From assembly GCA_017453305.1 (NCBI GenBank), contig JAFTKJ010000019.1, forward strand, positions 1 to 61,768: a stretch of 61,768 nt of DNA, read 5' to 3'. Below the pieces are notes generated by a model that ran no database searches, had not been told where the DNA came from, and worked only from the letters and a program-made list of their open reading frames with translations. The position numbers were made by a program, and so were the translations under genes. Every line of letters starts with the position of its first letter. The stretch's first letter is position 1. This document shows, piece by piece, positions 6,679 through 15,908 of the stretch. The DNA is from Clostridia bacterium (GTDB lineage: Bacteria; Bacillota; Clostridia; Oscillospirales; CAG-272).

Positions 6679-8175
6679 CTATTGATGATGGAACAACTCA
6701 CTCACCGCCGCGGCGATGTGGCGGACGGTATCCGACGCGACCATGCTGATCGCGTTTTGCGATTGCTCGGCAAGCTCCCCTGCTCTCCCTGCAAGGTACG
6801 CTCCCGCCGCAACGGTCAGTGCATTTGGGGGGAGATAGCCGCACAGCCCTGCCAAAATTCCCGACAGAACGTCGCCGCTCCCTGCCGTTGCCATGCCGGC
6901 ACATCCGCGATTGCACAAATAAGTCACGTTGCCGTCGGTCACGACCGTGCAACAACCCTTTAACAAGAGGCACACGCCGTATTCTTTTGCAAACGCCTCG
7001 GCGTGCGCAACGGGATCCTTTTGGATCTCCCCGATCGGCAATCCGCAAAGGCGCTCGAACTCCTTGAGATGCGGCGTGAGAATGATCTTGCACGTACTGC
7101 TTTTCAAGAGATCCAAATTCATGTTTGCCAGGGTGTTAAGCCCGTCTGCATCGATGATCAGGGGGCTTTTTCCGTTTTGCAGAAGATAGGCGAGGATCTC
7201 GGCGTTTGCCGCTCCGCTCCCCCACCCCATTCCAACGGCAATGGCGGCGTAACGCGACAGCAAGGAATCCAAAACTTCGGGGCAAAATTGCATATGTCCC
7301 GTTTCGTCCGACGGAATGGGCAACAGCGTGCTCTCTAACAGATATGGAGAAACGCTCTCTGCAATGGCGCGCGGCACGGCAAGCGTAACGACGCCGCATC
7401 CCGCACGCAAGGCGGAGGCACTCATATTAGCCAGCTTTGCAGCACCCGAATACTCGACGCAACCGCCCATGACCGCAACGTAGCCGTAGTTCCCTTTGTG
7501 GGAATTTTGCGCGCGCGGCGCAAACAGCGGTGCGAGATCCTCTTGTTCAGGCACGAGGATGTGCTCTTGCGGCACCTTGATTCCAATATCCACGCAGGTC
7601 AACCGCCCAATGACGTCCTTTGCCTGCCCGATAAAATGTCCCGTTTTGTAGCTCCCGATGGCAACGGTAAGCTCAGAGCGCACACAGCACTCTCCCATGC
7701 CGCTATCGCCATGCAGTCCGCTGTTGATGTCGGCGCTGATGACGGGCTTGCCGCTTTGGTTGATCTGCTCAATCACCTTGGCAATCTCTTGGGAAATCAC
7801 CCCCGAAAAGCCCGTGCCAAAGATGCAATCAACGATCTGACCGTATTTTGAAAAATCGATCCCCTCTCCCATGTTCAAAACGGGCACGTTCAGGTCACGG
7901 CATTTCTCAAAATAATATTTTCCGTCCTCGGAAAAACGATTGGAGAGCAGAATGATCTCGCAGCTCATATCGCGCTCTGCCATCAGCATGGCAAGGACGA
8001 AACCGTCCCCTGCGTTGTTGCCGCTCCCACATACGATGGCGGTGCAGCCCTGCCACAGGTAGCTTTGTAAAATTCCGTTGCCCGCGCGCAGCATCAGCTC
8101 ACGCCCCGACGTGCCCCTCTTGATGGTGGCAAGATCACTCGCTCTCATGGTTGCAACGTCCACGACAGGTATCAT
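6679..8175 (-). CDS. nnr: Bifunctional NAD(P)H-hydrate repair enzyme Nnr
   Basis: A 498-residue fusion of two metabolite-repair enzymes that restore NAD(P)H damaged by hydration. The N-terminal half (about 1-210) is the NAD(P)HX epimerase: CGSGNNAGDG at residues 49-58, then FGTGFSG and DINSGLHGDSG. The C-terminal half (about 220-498) is the ADP/ATP-dependent NAD(P)HX dehydratase of the ribokinase-like fold: NYGYVAVMGG, DADGLN, TPHLKEF, LLKG and the nucleotide-binding GMATAGSGDVLSG. Length is typical of the fused form. AGGAG precedes the ATG. It has its own promoter and reads away from mecA. Confidence 0.95.
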   Translation of the reverse strand: MIPVVDVATMRASDLATIKRGTSGRELMLRAGNGILQSYLWQGCTAIVCGSGNNAGDGFVLAMLMAERDMSCEIILLSNRFSEDGKYYFEKCRDLNVPVLNMGEGIDFSKYGQIVDCIFGTGFSGVISQEIAKVIEQINQSGKPVISADINSGLHGDSGMGECCVRSELTVAIGSYKTGHFIGQAKDVIGRLTCVDIGIKVPQEHILVPEQEDLAPLFAPRAQNSHKGNYGYVAVMGGCVEYSGAAKLANMSASALRAGCGVVTLAVPRAIAESVSPYLLESTLLPIPSDETGHMQFCPEVLDSLLSRYAAIAVGMGWGSGAANAEILAYLLQNGKSPLIIDADGLNTLANMNLDLLKSSTCKIILTPHLKEFERLCGLPIGEIQKDPVAHAEAFAKEYGVCLLLKGCCTVVTDGNVTYLCNRGCAGMATAGSGDVLSGILAGLCGYLPPNALTVAAGAYLAGRAGELAEQSQNAISMVASDTVRHIAAAVSELFHHQ

Positions 8176-8205
8176 TTGATCTCCTCCCTTCTGTTCCTTT
8201 TCTAT

Positions 8206-8234
8206 ATTCTATCACATTTTCGTCGCGCTGTCAA
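8206..8234 (-). promoter_or_regulatory. Sigma-A promoter of nnr
   Basis: TTGACA, 17-nt spacer, TAGAAT on the minus strand, 31 nt before the nnr start. Confidence 0.8.
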
Positions 8235-8256
8235 CAAATTACCATATTTTTAGGGG

Positions 8257-8285
8257 TTCCATTTTGTTGGCTTTGGGATTATAAT
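8257..8285 (+). promoter_or_regulatory. Probable promoter of mecA
   Basis: A consensus -10 (TATAAT, 8280-8285) with a poor -35 (TTCCAT) at 17-nt spacing. It diverges from the nnr promoter. Confidence 0.5.
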
Positions 8286-8319
8286 ATAGTAATAAGAACA
8301 CCGAAGGGAGTGATTCTGC

Positions 8320-8949
8320 ATGGAACTGATTCGCATCAGTGACCGCAAAATGAAAATTATGTTGACCCCAACGGATATGCACCATTTTGAATTGAACGCC
8401 GACAGCTTTGGCGAGGACAGTATACAAATGCACCGTGCCTTTCGACTGCTTTTGGAGGAGGTGAAGCGACGAACGGGATTTGAAGCCGACGATCACCGTA
8501 TCTCGGTGCAATATTTCCCCTCCCGCGAGGGTGGATGTGAAATGTTTATCAGCAACGTTTCGTCGAATTCTGCGGACGATGAAGAAAGTGGCTCTTGCCC
8601 TCTTGAAAAAGGGAAAGCACTTCAGCTTCGACGCCAATCGCACAACAGCTTTCATCGCGAATGCGCCTACCGCTTTTTCAGCCTATCGGATCTGCTTGCA
8701 GTTTGTTGCCGTTTACTGAAAAACGGCTACATAGGAAGCAGCAGTGCACATCGCGATGAAAAGGATTGCTATTATCTGATTTTAAACGTGCTATCTCCTT
8801 CTCCGTTTTCGATTCCCGAGGATCTGCAATTTATTGTGGAGTACGGAAGCATCGAAAACGCCGCCGCGCTCAAGCTGTATCTTTTGGAGCACGGAAGCAT
8901 GATCTGCAATGAAAATGCTGTGCATCAGCTTGGAAGCCTAAATGCATAA
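8320..8949 (+). CDS. mecA: MecA family adaptor protein
   Basis: A 209-residue adaptor of the MecA family, which delivers substrate proteins to the ClpC/ClpP protease and in Bacillus controls competence through ComK. The N-terminal substrate-binding part begins with MKIMLTPTDM and contains an acidic GED stretch. The linker and C-terminal ClpC-binding part include FPSREGGCEMFIS (near 65) and the FSDL-type segment FFSLSDLLAVCCRLL (near 118). GAAGGGAG precedes the ATG. Which regulator it targets in this organism cannot be seen; competence genes are not in the window. Confidence 0.82.
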   Translation: MELIRISDRKMKIMLTPTDMHHFELNADSFGEDSIQMHRAFRLLLEEVKRRTGFEADDHRISVQYFPSREGGCEMFISNVSSNSADDEESGSCPLEKGKALQLRRQSHNSFHRECAYRFFSLSDLLAVCCRLLKNGYIGSSSAHRDEKDCYYLILNVLSPSPFSIPEDLQFIVEYGSIENAAALKLYLLEHGSMICNENAVHQLGSLNA

Positions 8950-8993
8950 CAAAACGGGCAGTCTCAAATGTAACATTGAGACTGCCCGTTTTG
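8950..8993. terminator. Bidirectional terminator between mecA and polC
   Basis: Perfect 18-bp stem (CAAAACGGGCAGTCTCAA / TTGAGACTGCCCGTTTTG) ending both convergent transcripts, with TTATTTTTAAAA following on the plus side. Confidence 0.92.
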
Positions 8994-8999
8994 TTATTT

Positions 9000-11900
9000 T
9001 TAAAAGCTCATGGTTAATTGATCGGTTTCGCTGATGTTATCCAGCACGCCGTTGGTACGGAGCATTTCGATCACGGATTTGGAGATCTTGGCACGAATCT
9101 GCAGATCCTCCACCGAGAAAAACGGCTCCTCCTCACGTGCGGAAATGATATTCTGTGCAGCGTTCTCTCCAAGTCCCGGCAAGGAGGAGAACGGCATACG
9201 GATGGCTCCGTTTTCGGGTTGGAAGATAAACGAGTGCGATTTTTGCAGATCGACCGGCAAAAATTTGATACCTCTTGCCATTGCCTCGTTGATCAACTGC
9301 AGCACCGTGATGCTTGCCTGCTCCTTCGGCGAAGCTTCCTTGCCTCGCTTTTGGATATCGCGCATGACTGCAACCACCTTCCCCTTGCCTCCGCCGACGA
9401 TCTCGGCGTCAAAGCCGTTGGGCGCAACCGTAAACATGGTGCAATAGAACGCCACGGGCTGATGCACCTTGTACCACGCCAAGCGGATTGCCGACATGAC
9501 GTACGCCGCCGCATGCGCCTTTGGGAACAGATATTTGATCTTTTTACAAGAAAGGATATACCACTCGGGAACGTTATGCTCACGCATGGCTTCCTCCCAC
9601 TCGGGTGTCAGTCCCTTGCCCTTACGTACCGCCTCCATGATCTTGAATGCCATCGCATTTTCAAGTCCGTAGCGGATCATATCCAACATGATACCGTCAC
9701 GGGTACCAATGACGCGGGAAATGTCACAAATCCCCTCTTTGATCAAATCCTGCGCATTTCCAAGCCACACGTTGGTACCGTGCGTCAATCCCGAAATCTG
9801 TAAAAGGTCGGCAAAGTTGCGCGGCTTTGCATCCAATAGCACCTGCTGGATAAAGGGGGTGCCAAGCTCGGGAAGTCCATACGTACCAATGGTACAACCT
9901 TCAATGTCCTCCGGAGCGATGCCAAGCGGTTTGGTAGATTCAAAGAGCTCGTACACCGAGCGGTCATTCATAGCAACATCCATGACCGAGGTGTCGGTGA
10001 AGCGTTCAAGATACTTATACTTGGTAGGAATATCGTGTCCAAGCTCATCCAGCTTCAAAATGGTATCGTGCAGATACGAGAACGCAAAGTGCGTGGTGAT
10101 GATATCCGAGTTGGGGTCATCCGCAGGGTGTTGCACGGGAGTAAAATCATACACGTCGTATTTTTGAGGTACGACGATGATACCGCCGGGGTGCTGTCCC
10201 GTCGTTTTTTTGACACCTACGCAGTTCATGACCAAGCGGTTCATTTCGGCACGTGGCAGGCTGATGCCCTTTTGCTCCACGTATTTGGCAACGTAGCCGT
10301 ACGCGGTCTTGTCCGCTAAGGTGCCAAGCGTTCCTGCACGGAACACGTGCCCTTCACCAAAGAGCTCCTCGGTGTATTTATGGACTCTTCCCTGCACGTC
10401 ACCCGAAAAGTTCAGGTCAATATCGGGAGATTTATCGCCGTAGAAGCCGAGGAAGGTCTCAAACATAATGTCGTGACCGTCTGCCATGTACTTTGTTCCG
10501 CATTTGGGACAATTTTTATCGGGAAGGTCAAAGCCCGAGCCGACCGACCCATCGGTAAAGAATTCGTTGTGCTTGCACGCGGGGTTGGGACAGTAATAGT
10601 GCGGCGGCAGAGGATTGACCTCCGAAATACCCGCCATGGTTGCAACAAAGGAGGATCCGACCGAGCCACGCGAGCCGACCAGATACCCTTGCTCCTCGCT
10701 GTAGTGCACCAAGCGTTGTGCGATCAGATACAGCACGGCAAAGCCGTTTTTGATGATGGAGGTCAACTCCTTTTCCAATCGCTTGGAAACCAGCTCCGGA
10801 AGTGGATCGCCGTACATGCGCTTGGCTCTTTCCCAGCACATATCCTGCAGCTCCTGCTCCGCCCCCTCCATTTCGGGGGTATAGTTGCCCTTGGGGATCG
10901 GGCGCACGGGCTCGATCATGTCTGCGATCAGGTTGGTATTCGTCACAACTACCTCGTACGCCTTCTCTTCTCCAAGGTAAGAGAATTCCTCCAGCATTTC
11001 GTCGGTGGTACGGAAGTAGATGCCTACGTCCTTGTCAAAATCCTTAAACTTCATGCCTGCCAAAAGAATCTTGCGGTAAAGCTCGTCCTCGCGATTCATA
11101 AAGTGTGCGTCGCAGGTAGCACACACGGGCTTGTTGTATTTTTCGCCCAGCGCGACGATCTTTCGGTTCAATTCCCTCAAGCCCTCGTCGTCTGCCACGC
11201 TTCCCTCGGCAACCAAAAAGCGGTTGTTGCAAATGGGTTGGATCTCCAGATAATCGTAAAAATTGACGATCTCCTCGATCTCGCCCTCCGGGCGGTTTTC
11301 CAAAATCGCCCGGAACAATTCACCGGCCTCGCAGGCAGATCCGATGATCAAGCCCTCACGGTGCTTTTCCAATGCAGTCTTGGGAATGCGCGGATTGCGG
11401 CGGAAATAATCGAGATAGCTCATGGAGATCAGCTTGTAGAGATTTTTCAGTCCCGTCTGATTTTTGACCAGAATGATCTGATGATACGGTTTGAGCTTTA
11501 AGGGGTCTGCCTTTTCACTCATTTCCTGCTGTAAAGCACGCAGATCACGCAGGTCGGATTTTTCCATGATGTCGATCATGCGGAAGTAAATATTGGCAAG
11601 CATCTCGGCATCATCACAGGCGCGGTGGTGATTGAAATTGCCCAAATTGTAGGCATTTGCAATGGCATCCAGAGTGTGCTTGTTCAATTCGGGGTTGATG
11701 TAGCGCGACAGTGCCACCGTATCCAAATACGGATTGTCGAACGGTAAGCCCGCCTCCTTGGCAAAGTGGCGGATAAAGCCGATGTCAAAGTTTGCGTTAT
11801 GCGCAATCAGGAGCGGTTGCCTCTCTCTTGTTGGATCGTTGCCGATAAAATCGAAAAAAGCCTTGAGCGCCTCGGCATACTTGGGAGCACCCTTGACCAT

Positions 11901-13451
11901 TTCGTCGGTGATGCCCGTCAGCTTGACGATGTCGTCCGGAATGGGCACCTCGGGATCGACAAAGGTATTGAAGCGATCCAGCACCTCTCCGTTTTTGATC
12001 TTGACGGCACCGATCTCCGTAATTTTACAATTCTGCACGGAAAGACCGGTGGTCTCAATGTCAAATACGACGCATTCGGCATGGAAATCGGGATCGTACT
12101 TTCCCGTGATTGCGCCTGCGGTATTATTGACAAAGTACGCCTCCATACCGTAGATAACCTTGAAGCCGTTTTCGGGTGCGGCTTTTTCCAATGCGAGCAT
12201 TGCATCCGGAAAGGCTTGCACGTTACCGTGGTCGGTAATGGCTACGGCAGGCATGCCCCATTTGAGTGCCGTTTTGACAGCAACGTCGGGCGGAATCAAC
12301 GCATCCATGGTGGACATGGTGGTATGCAGATGAAGCTCTACTCTCTTCTTTTCTGCCTTATCCTTACGCTTGAACTTAGAAATTTTTGCAATATCGGTAT
12401 AGTAGAAGGTAAAATCGGTATCTGCCTTGCCCTTGCGCGTCACCTTTTTGGCATATCCGCGCATTGCCACCACATCTCCGTTTCTGATCAACGAGCACAG
12501 TGTGTCGGCATCCTCAGGCTCCATACCAAAGGTGCGGTGCTCGATGGAGGCAAAGCCATCGAAAATATCAAACGTGATATCAAATTTTTCTCCGCCGCGA
12601 CCTTCCTCGCGCGTAAAGCCGAAAATCTCACCCACAATGACAAGATTTTTTTGAGGCTTATCGATGGCGGCAATGGAAATGGGTCGAATTTCAAACGGTT
12701 CACCGTAAATGTATTCGGGCGCGGAAAGATCGTAAACGCATTGACCGATCTTGCAAGTACCGTCTCCGTATTCGGGATAATACTCCCCTTCGTAGATCGA
12801 TGCTGCGCGCGGAAGCATCTCTTTTTCCTCTTCCTGCGGCGTCGAAAAATCCTGCTCCGCCTGTGTACGTTGCATATTTTGGTACTGCACCTCTGCCTTT
12901 GCAGCCTCACGGCTCATTTCCTGCATACGACTTTGCACCGAGCTTTGATATTCCAGGGGATCAAAATCCTTCATTTGATGGATTTGCACCTGCAAATGCA
13001 CACCGTAGATCTCTTGTGCCAGCTTTTCCATCAATTTTGGAGTTTCGGCATCGTAGATCAGCTTTACACCGCTATTGGTAAACGGAATCTCAATATCCAG
13101 CTGATTTCCCGAAAGGCGATATTCGCAGTGGTTGAAAAAACCGTTTGCAACAATGCCCTGCCGATTGGTTTCGGTTAACAGATCGGGAATCTGCGACACG
13201 TCAAAAAGTGCCGCATCATAACGAGGACAAATGCGGACCATGTTCAATTCGTACGCTTGTCGGATCTCCTCCTCGATGCGGTACAATTCAGTTTTTGGAA
13301 CGATGCGAGGAAACGGCACCGTTACTTCAATCATTCGCTGTTCCTTATCTGCGCGCAAAGAAATGCCGGAGGCAGTTGCTGAGAGTAAGATCTCTGCAGT
13401 TGCCGCATCCGGCTGATAACGGTTAAAAATTTCAAGAAAATTTTTACTCAT
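9000..13451 (-). CDS. polC: DNA polymerase III alpha subunit, PolC type
   Basis: A 1483-residue replicative polymerase of the Gram-positive PolC class, with the 3'-5' proofreading exonuclease embedded in the chain. In order: N-terminal domain, OB fold (about 240-360), PHP domain split around the exonuclease (VELHLHTTMS near 372, ITDHGN), DnaQ-like exonuclease (about 457-625: VVFDIETTGL, NFDIGF, HHRACDDAEM), a Cys4 zinc site near 955-990 (CPNPAC, CPKCG), and the polymerase palm with SPDIDLNFSGD near 1007. It ends with a C-terminal duplex-binding part. Slightly longer than the roughly 1440-residue Bacillus enzyme. It is last in the pyrH operon, 4 nt after ispG. Confidence 0.98.
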   Translation of the reverse strand: MSKNFLEIFNRYQPDAATAEILLSATASGISLRADKEQRMIEVTVPFPRIVPKTELYRIEEEIRQAYELNMVRICPRYDAALFDVSQIPDLLTETNRQGIVANGFFNHCEYRLSGNQLDIEIPFTNSGVKLIYDAETPKLMEKLAQEIYGVHLQVQIHQMKDFDPLEYQSSVQSRMQEMSREAAKAEVQYQNMQRTQAEQDFSTPQEEEKEMLPRAASIYEGEYYPEYGDGTCKIGQCVYDLSAPEYIYGEPFEIRPISIAAIDKPQKNLVIVGEIFGFTREEGRGGEKFDITFDIFDGFASIEHRTFGMEPEDADTLCSLIRNGDVVAMRGYAKKVTRKGKADTDFTFYYTDIAKISKFKRKDKAEKKRVELHLHTTMSTMDALIPPDVAVKTALKWGMPAVAITDHGNVQAFPDAMLALEKAAPENGFKVIYGMEAYFVNNTAGAITGKYDPDFHAECVVFDIETTGLSVQNCKITEIGAVKIKNGEVLDRFNTFVDPEVPIPDDIVKLTGITDEMVKGAPKYAEALKAFFDFIGNDPTRERQPLLIAHNANFDIGFIRHFAKEAGLPFDNPYLDTVALSRYINPELNKHTLDAIANAYNLGNFNHHRACDDAEMLANIYFRMIDIMEKSDLRDLRALQQEMSEKADPLKLKPYHQIILVKNQTGLKNLYKLISMSYLDYFRRNPRIPKTALEKHREGLIIGSACEAGELFRAILENRPEGEIEEIVNFYDYLEIQPICNNRFLVAEGSVADDEGLRELNRKIVALGEKYNKPVCATCDAHFMNREDELYRKILLAGMKFKDFDKDVGIYFRTTDEMLEEFSYLGEEKAYEVVVTNTNLIADMIEPVRPIPKGNYTPEMEGAEQELQDMCWERAKRMYGDPLPELVSKRLEKELTSIIKNGFAVLYLIAQRLVHYSEEQGYLVGSRGSVGSSFVATMAGISEVNPLPPHYYCPNPACKHNEFFTDGSVGSGFDLPDKNCPKCGTKYMADGHDIMFETFLGFYGDKSPDIDLNFSGDVQGRVHKYTEELFGEGHVFRAGTLGTLADKTAYGYVAKYVEQKGISLPRAEMNRLVMNCVGVKKTTGQHPGGIIVVPQKYDVYDFTPVQHPADDPNSDIITTHFAFSYLHDTILKLDELGHDIPTKYKYLERFTDTSVMDVAMNDRSVYELFESTKPLGIAPEDIEGCTIGTYGLPELGTPFIQQVLLDAKPRNFADLLQISGLTHGTNVWLGNAQDLIKEGICDISRVIGTRDGIMLDMIRYGLENAMAFKIMEAVRKGKGLTPEWEEAMREHNVPEWYILSCKKIKYLFPKAHAAAYVMSAIRLAWYKVHQPVAFYCTMFTVAPNGFDAEIVGGGKGKVVAVMRDIQKRGKEASPKEQASITVLQLINEAMARGIKFLPVDLQKSHSFIFQPENGAIRMPFSSLPGLGENAAQNIISAREEEPFFSVEDLQIRAKISKSVIEMLRTNGVLDNISETDQLTMSF

Positions 13452-13455
13452 AACG

Positions 13456-14541
13456 TTACCGATCCTTTATGGCGCGAATCTCGCGCAAAAGTCTATCTAT
13501 AATATCGTCTTCTTTGATTTTTTCTACAATCTCGCCGTGGCGGAACAGAACCGCTTCTCCAATACCGCCCGCAATACCTACGTCTGCCTCTCTTGCTTCC
13601 CCGGGACCGTTGACCACGCATCCCATCAAAGCAACCTTTACGGGCACGTCCTCAAGCCCCTCCGCACGCACCGCCTGCTCAAAGCGCTTGACCAATGGGA
13701 TCAGGTCGATCTTTGTGCGCGCACACGTGGGACAACTGACAATATCCATACCGCACTGTCCCTCTACGCCAACGGCGCGCAGGATCTGCTTTGCCGCATC
13801 GATCTCCTCAATGGGATCATCGGTCAAAGAAACGCGGATGGTATCGCCAATGCCGTCACAAAGCAAGGCGCCGATACCAACGGCGCTTTTGATCAAGCCG
13901 CGATTGCCGCCACCTGCCTCGGTAACCCCCAAGTGCAAAGGGTAATCACACTTTTGTGCAAGAAGGCGGTTTGCCTCGATCATATCCGACACGGTGGATG
14001 CCTTAATGGAGATCAGCGTGTCGTAAAAACCGAATTTTTCAAGCAGAGAGATATGGTACAACGCGCTTTCGCAAAGAGCCCCGGGGGTGGGAGAACCGTA
14101 TTTTGCAAGAATGTGCTTTTCCAGTGAGCCGCTATTGACACCGATACGAATGGGAATGCGCCTTTCCCTGCAGGCATCGCATACTGCCTTGACGCGATCA
14201 TCGTCGCCGATATTACCGGGATTGATGCGGATCTTATCGAATCCCAGCTCGGCACAGCGCAAAGCGATGCGATAATCAAAATGAATATCGGCAACGATGG
14301 GAATTTTGATACCCGCTTCCTTGATCTTCCAAACGGTATACGCCGCCTCCTCGGTGGGAACCGAAATGCGCACGATATCACACCCTGCATGCTCCAGGCG
14401 GCGAATCTGGTCCACCGTCTGCTCGGCGTTTAAGGTATCGGTATTGGTCATGGATTGAATCGCTATCGGGGCACTTCCGCCAAGAATGCGATCCCCAACC
14501 GTGACCGGGCGCGTTTTTCTTCTGATGTCGTTGTATTTCAT
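13456..14541 (-). CDS. ispG: 4-hydroxy-3-methylbut-2-enyl diphosphate synthase IspG (GcpE)
   Basis: A 361-residue [4Fe-4S] enzyme of the MEP isoprenoid pathway, converting MEcPP to HMBPP. The TIM-barrel begins with SMTNTDT and carries the VADIHFDYRIAL signature. The cluster ligands are visible as SCPTCART and GCVVNGPGE near the C-terminus. The ATG at 14541 overlaps the rseP stop codon (ATGA), showing translational coupling. The longer upstream frame lies inside rseP and is not used. With dxr two genes away it places two MEP-pathway steps in one operon, next to uppS, which uses the product. Confidence 0.97.
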   Translation of the reverse strand: MKYNDIRRKTRPVTVGDRILGGSAPIAIQSMTNTDTLNAEQTVDQIRRLEHAGCDIVRISVPTEEAAYTVWKIKEAGIKIPIVADIHFDYRIALRCAELGFDKIRINPGNIGDDDRVKAVCDACRERRIPIRIGVNSGSLEKHILAKYGSPTPGALCESALYHISLLEKFGFYDTLISIKASTVSDMIEANRLLAQKCDYPLHLGVTEAGGGNRGLIKSAVGIGALLCDGIGDTIRVSLTDDPIEEIDAAKQILRAVGVEGQCGMDIVSCPTCARTKIDLIPLVKRFEQAVRAEGLEDVPVKVALMGCVVNGPGEAREADVGIAGGIGEAVLFRHGEIVEKIKEDDIIDRLLREIRAIKDR

Positions 14542-15890
14542 AATGCGATAATATCCTTTATTGCAACGAGTACTGCCAAGGAGAGCAGCAGGATCAATCC
14601 CACGAAATTGATGACTGCCTCCAGCTCCTTTTTCATGGGCTTGCGACGAACGACCTCGATCAGATAGATCAGAATGTGGCAACCGTCAAGCGCCGGAATG
14701 GGCAACAGATTCATCACACCAAGGTTGATGGAAATGAGCGTAACGAAAGACAGAATGCCCGCAATTCCAAACTGCACGACGTCCTTCATCTGCGAGGTGA
14801 TTCCAATAGGACCAGAAATTGCCTCCATACCAAAGCGTTTGGTAAACAGACCGAAAATGGAATCGTACACCGATTTTACGGTGGCAATGGAACGGCTCCA
14901 GGTGTGCTTTAATACGGTTCCAAAATCAAATTTTTCTTCTGCGTATACGCGGAAATCTACGTTGCCGACCACAACGCCACTCTCGCTGACGTTCGGGAAT
15001 CTGACATCGGGCAAAACCACGCGTTCCCCATTGCGAATCACCGTCAGATCCACGGGGCGATAGCCCTGGAACATGATCTCCTGCGACATGTGGTATTGGG
15101 TGGATACGGGAACGGAATTGACCTTAACGATCACATCCCCGATCTGTAAGCCGGATTGCTCGCTGGCAGAACCGATGAAAAGATCCAGATCCTCTTCGGT
15201 GAGAATAACGTCCAGCTCGATGAACTCACTGTCGGTTCCTGCCTCGTTGATGCGTTGAATTACAATTTGAAAGGGGGCGCCCTGTGACTTCAAAATCTGC
15301 TCGCGCAGACGATTGTAGGAAACGTTTTGCCCCTCGATGGAATACAAATAGTCGCCCTTCTGCATGCCCTGTACGCTTTCTTCTGCATTGTAAACAACGT
15401 GAAAGCCGCCGACGTGGGTGGTCAAGAGCGAATGATGACCTCCCATGAGAACCAAAACGAGCATCAAAATGAAGCCAACGAAGATGTTCATTGCAGGACC
15501 TGCAACCGAAATGGCAATACGCTTCCACACGTTTTGATTACAGTACGCCTGCTTTGCGAGCTCGGGATCCATTTCGATGGGAGCCTCCTCATCGGCGGTC
15601 GTCTCATCGTCTGCCGCTTTTTCGGCATCCTCCATCCCGTTGTCGCCCTGTACTCCCTCCATGCCGTTTTCTCCCAGCATGTTGACAAATCCGCCAATGG
15701 GAAACAGACGCAGTGCATACACCGTGCCGCTCTTTTTGCCCGTCCATGAGATCAGCTTTGGACCCATGCCGATGGCGAACTCCAAAACCTTGACACCGCA
15801 CAAACGCGCTACGATGAAATGGGCAAACTCATGAATGAAAATAAGAAATCCAAAAATCAGGATTGCGTAAAGAATATACAAAAAATTCAA
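14538..15890 (-). CDS. rseP: Site-2 protease RseP/RasP
   Basis: A 450-residue intramembrane zinc metalloprotease that cleaves anti-sigma factors and signal-peptide remnants in the membrane. The first helix carries HEFAH (zinc ligands and catalytic Glu), and the NxxPxPxLDG-type motif is LLPIPALDGCH near the C-terminus. A PDZ domain lies in the middle (about 200-290, GLQIGDVIVKVNSVPV). An acidic insertion of about 35 residues (DDETTADEEAPIE) follows the first loop. The start at 15890 gives an N-terminal hydrophobic helix. It overlaps ispG by 4 nt. Confidence 0.96.
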   Translation of the reverse strand: MNFLYILYAILIFGFLIFIHEFAHFIVARLCGVKVLEFAIGMGPKLISWTGKKSGTVYALRLFPIGGFVNMLGENGMEGVQGDNGMEDAEKAADDETTADEEAPIEMDPELAKQAYCNQNVWKRIAISVAGPAMNIFVGFILMLVLVLMGGHHSLLTTHVGGFHVVYNAEESVQGMQKGDYLYSIEGQNVSYNRLREQILKSQGAPFQIVIQRINEAGTDSEFIELDVILTEEDLDLFIGSASEQSGLQIGDVIVKVNSVPVSTQYHMSQEIMFQGYRPVDLTVIRNGERVVLPDVRFPNVSESGVVVGNVDFRVYAEEKFDFGTVLKHTWSRSIATVKSVYDSIFGLFTKRFGMEAISGPIGITSQMKDVVQFGIAGILSFVTLISINLGVMNLLPIPALDGCHILIYLIEVVRRKPMKKELEAVINFVGLILLLSLAVLVAIKDIIAL

Positions 15891-15908
15891 GATCTTCCTC
15901 CGTGTTTA

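Noticed and set aside
10347-13178. Plus-strand frames of 384 and 470 codons opposite polC
   Set aside because: Antisense shadows; polC is complete on the minus strand.
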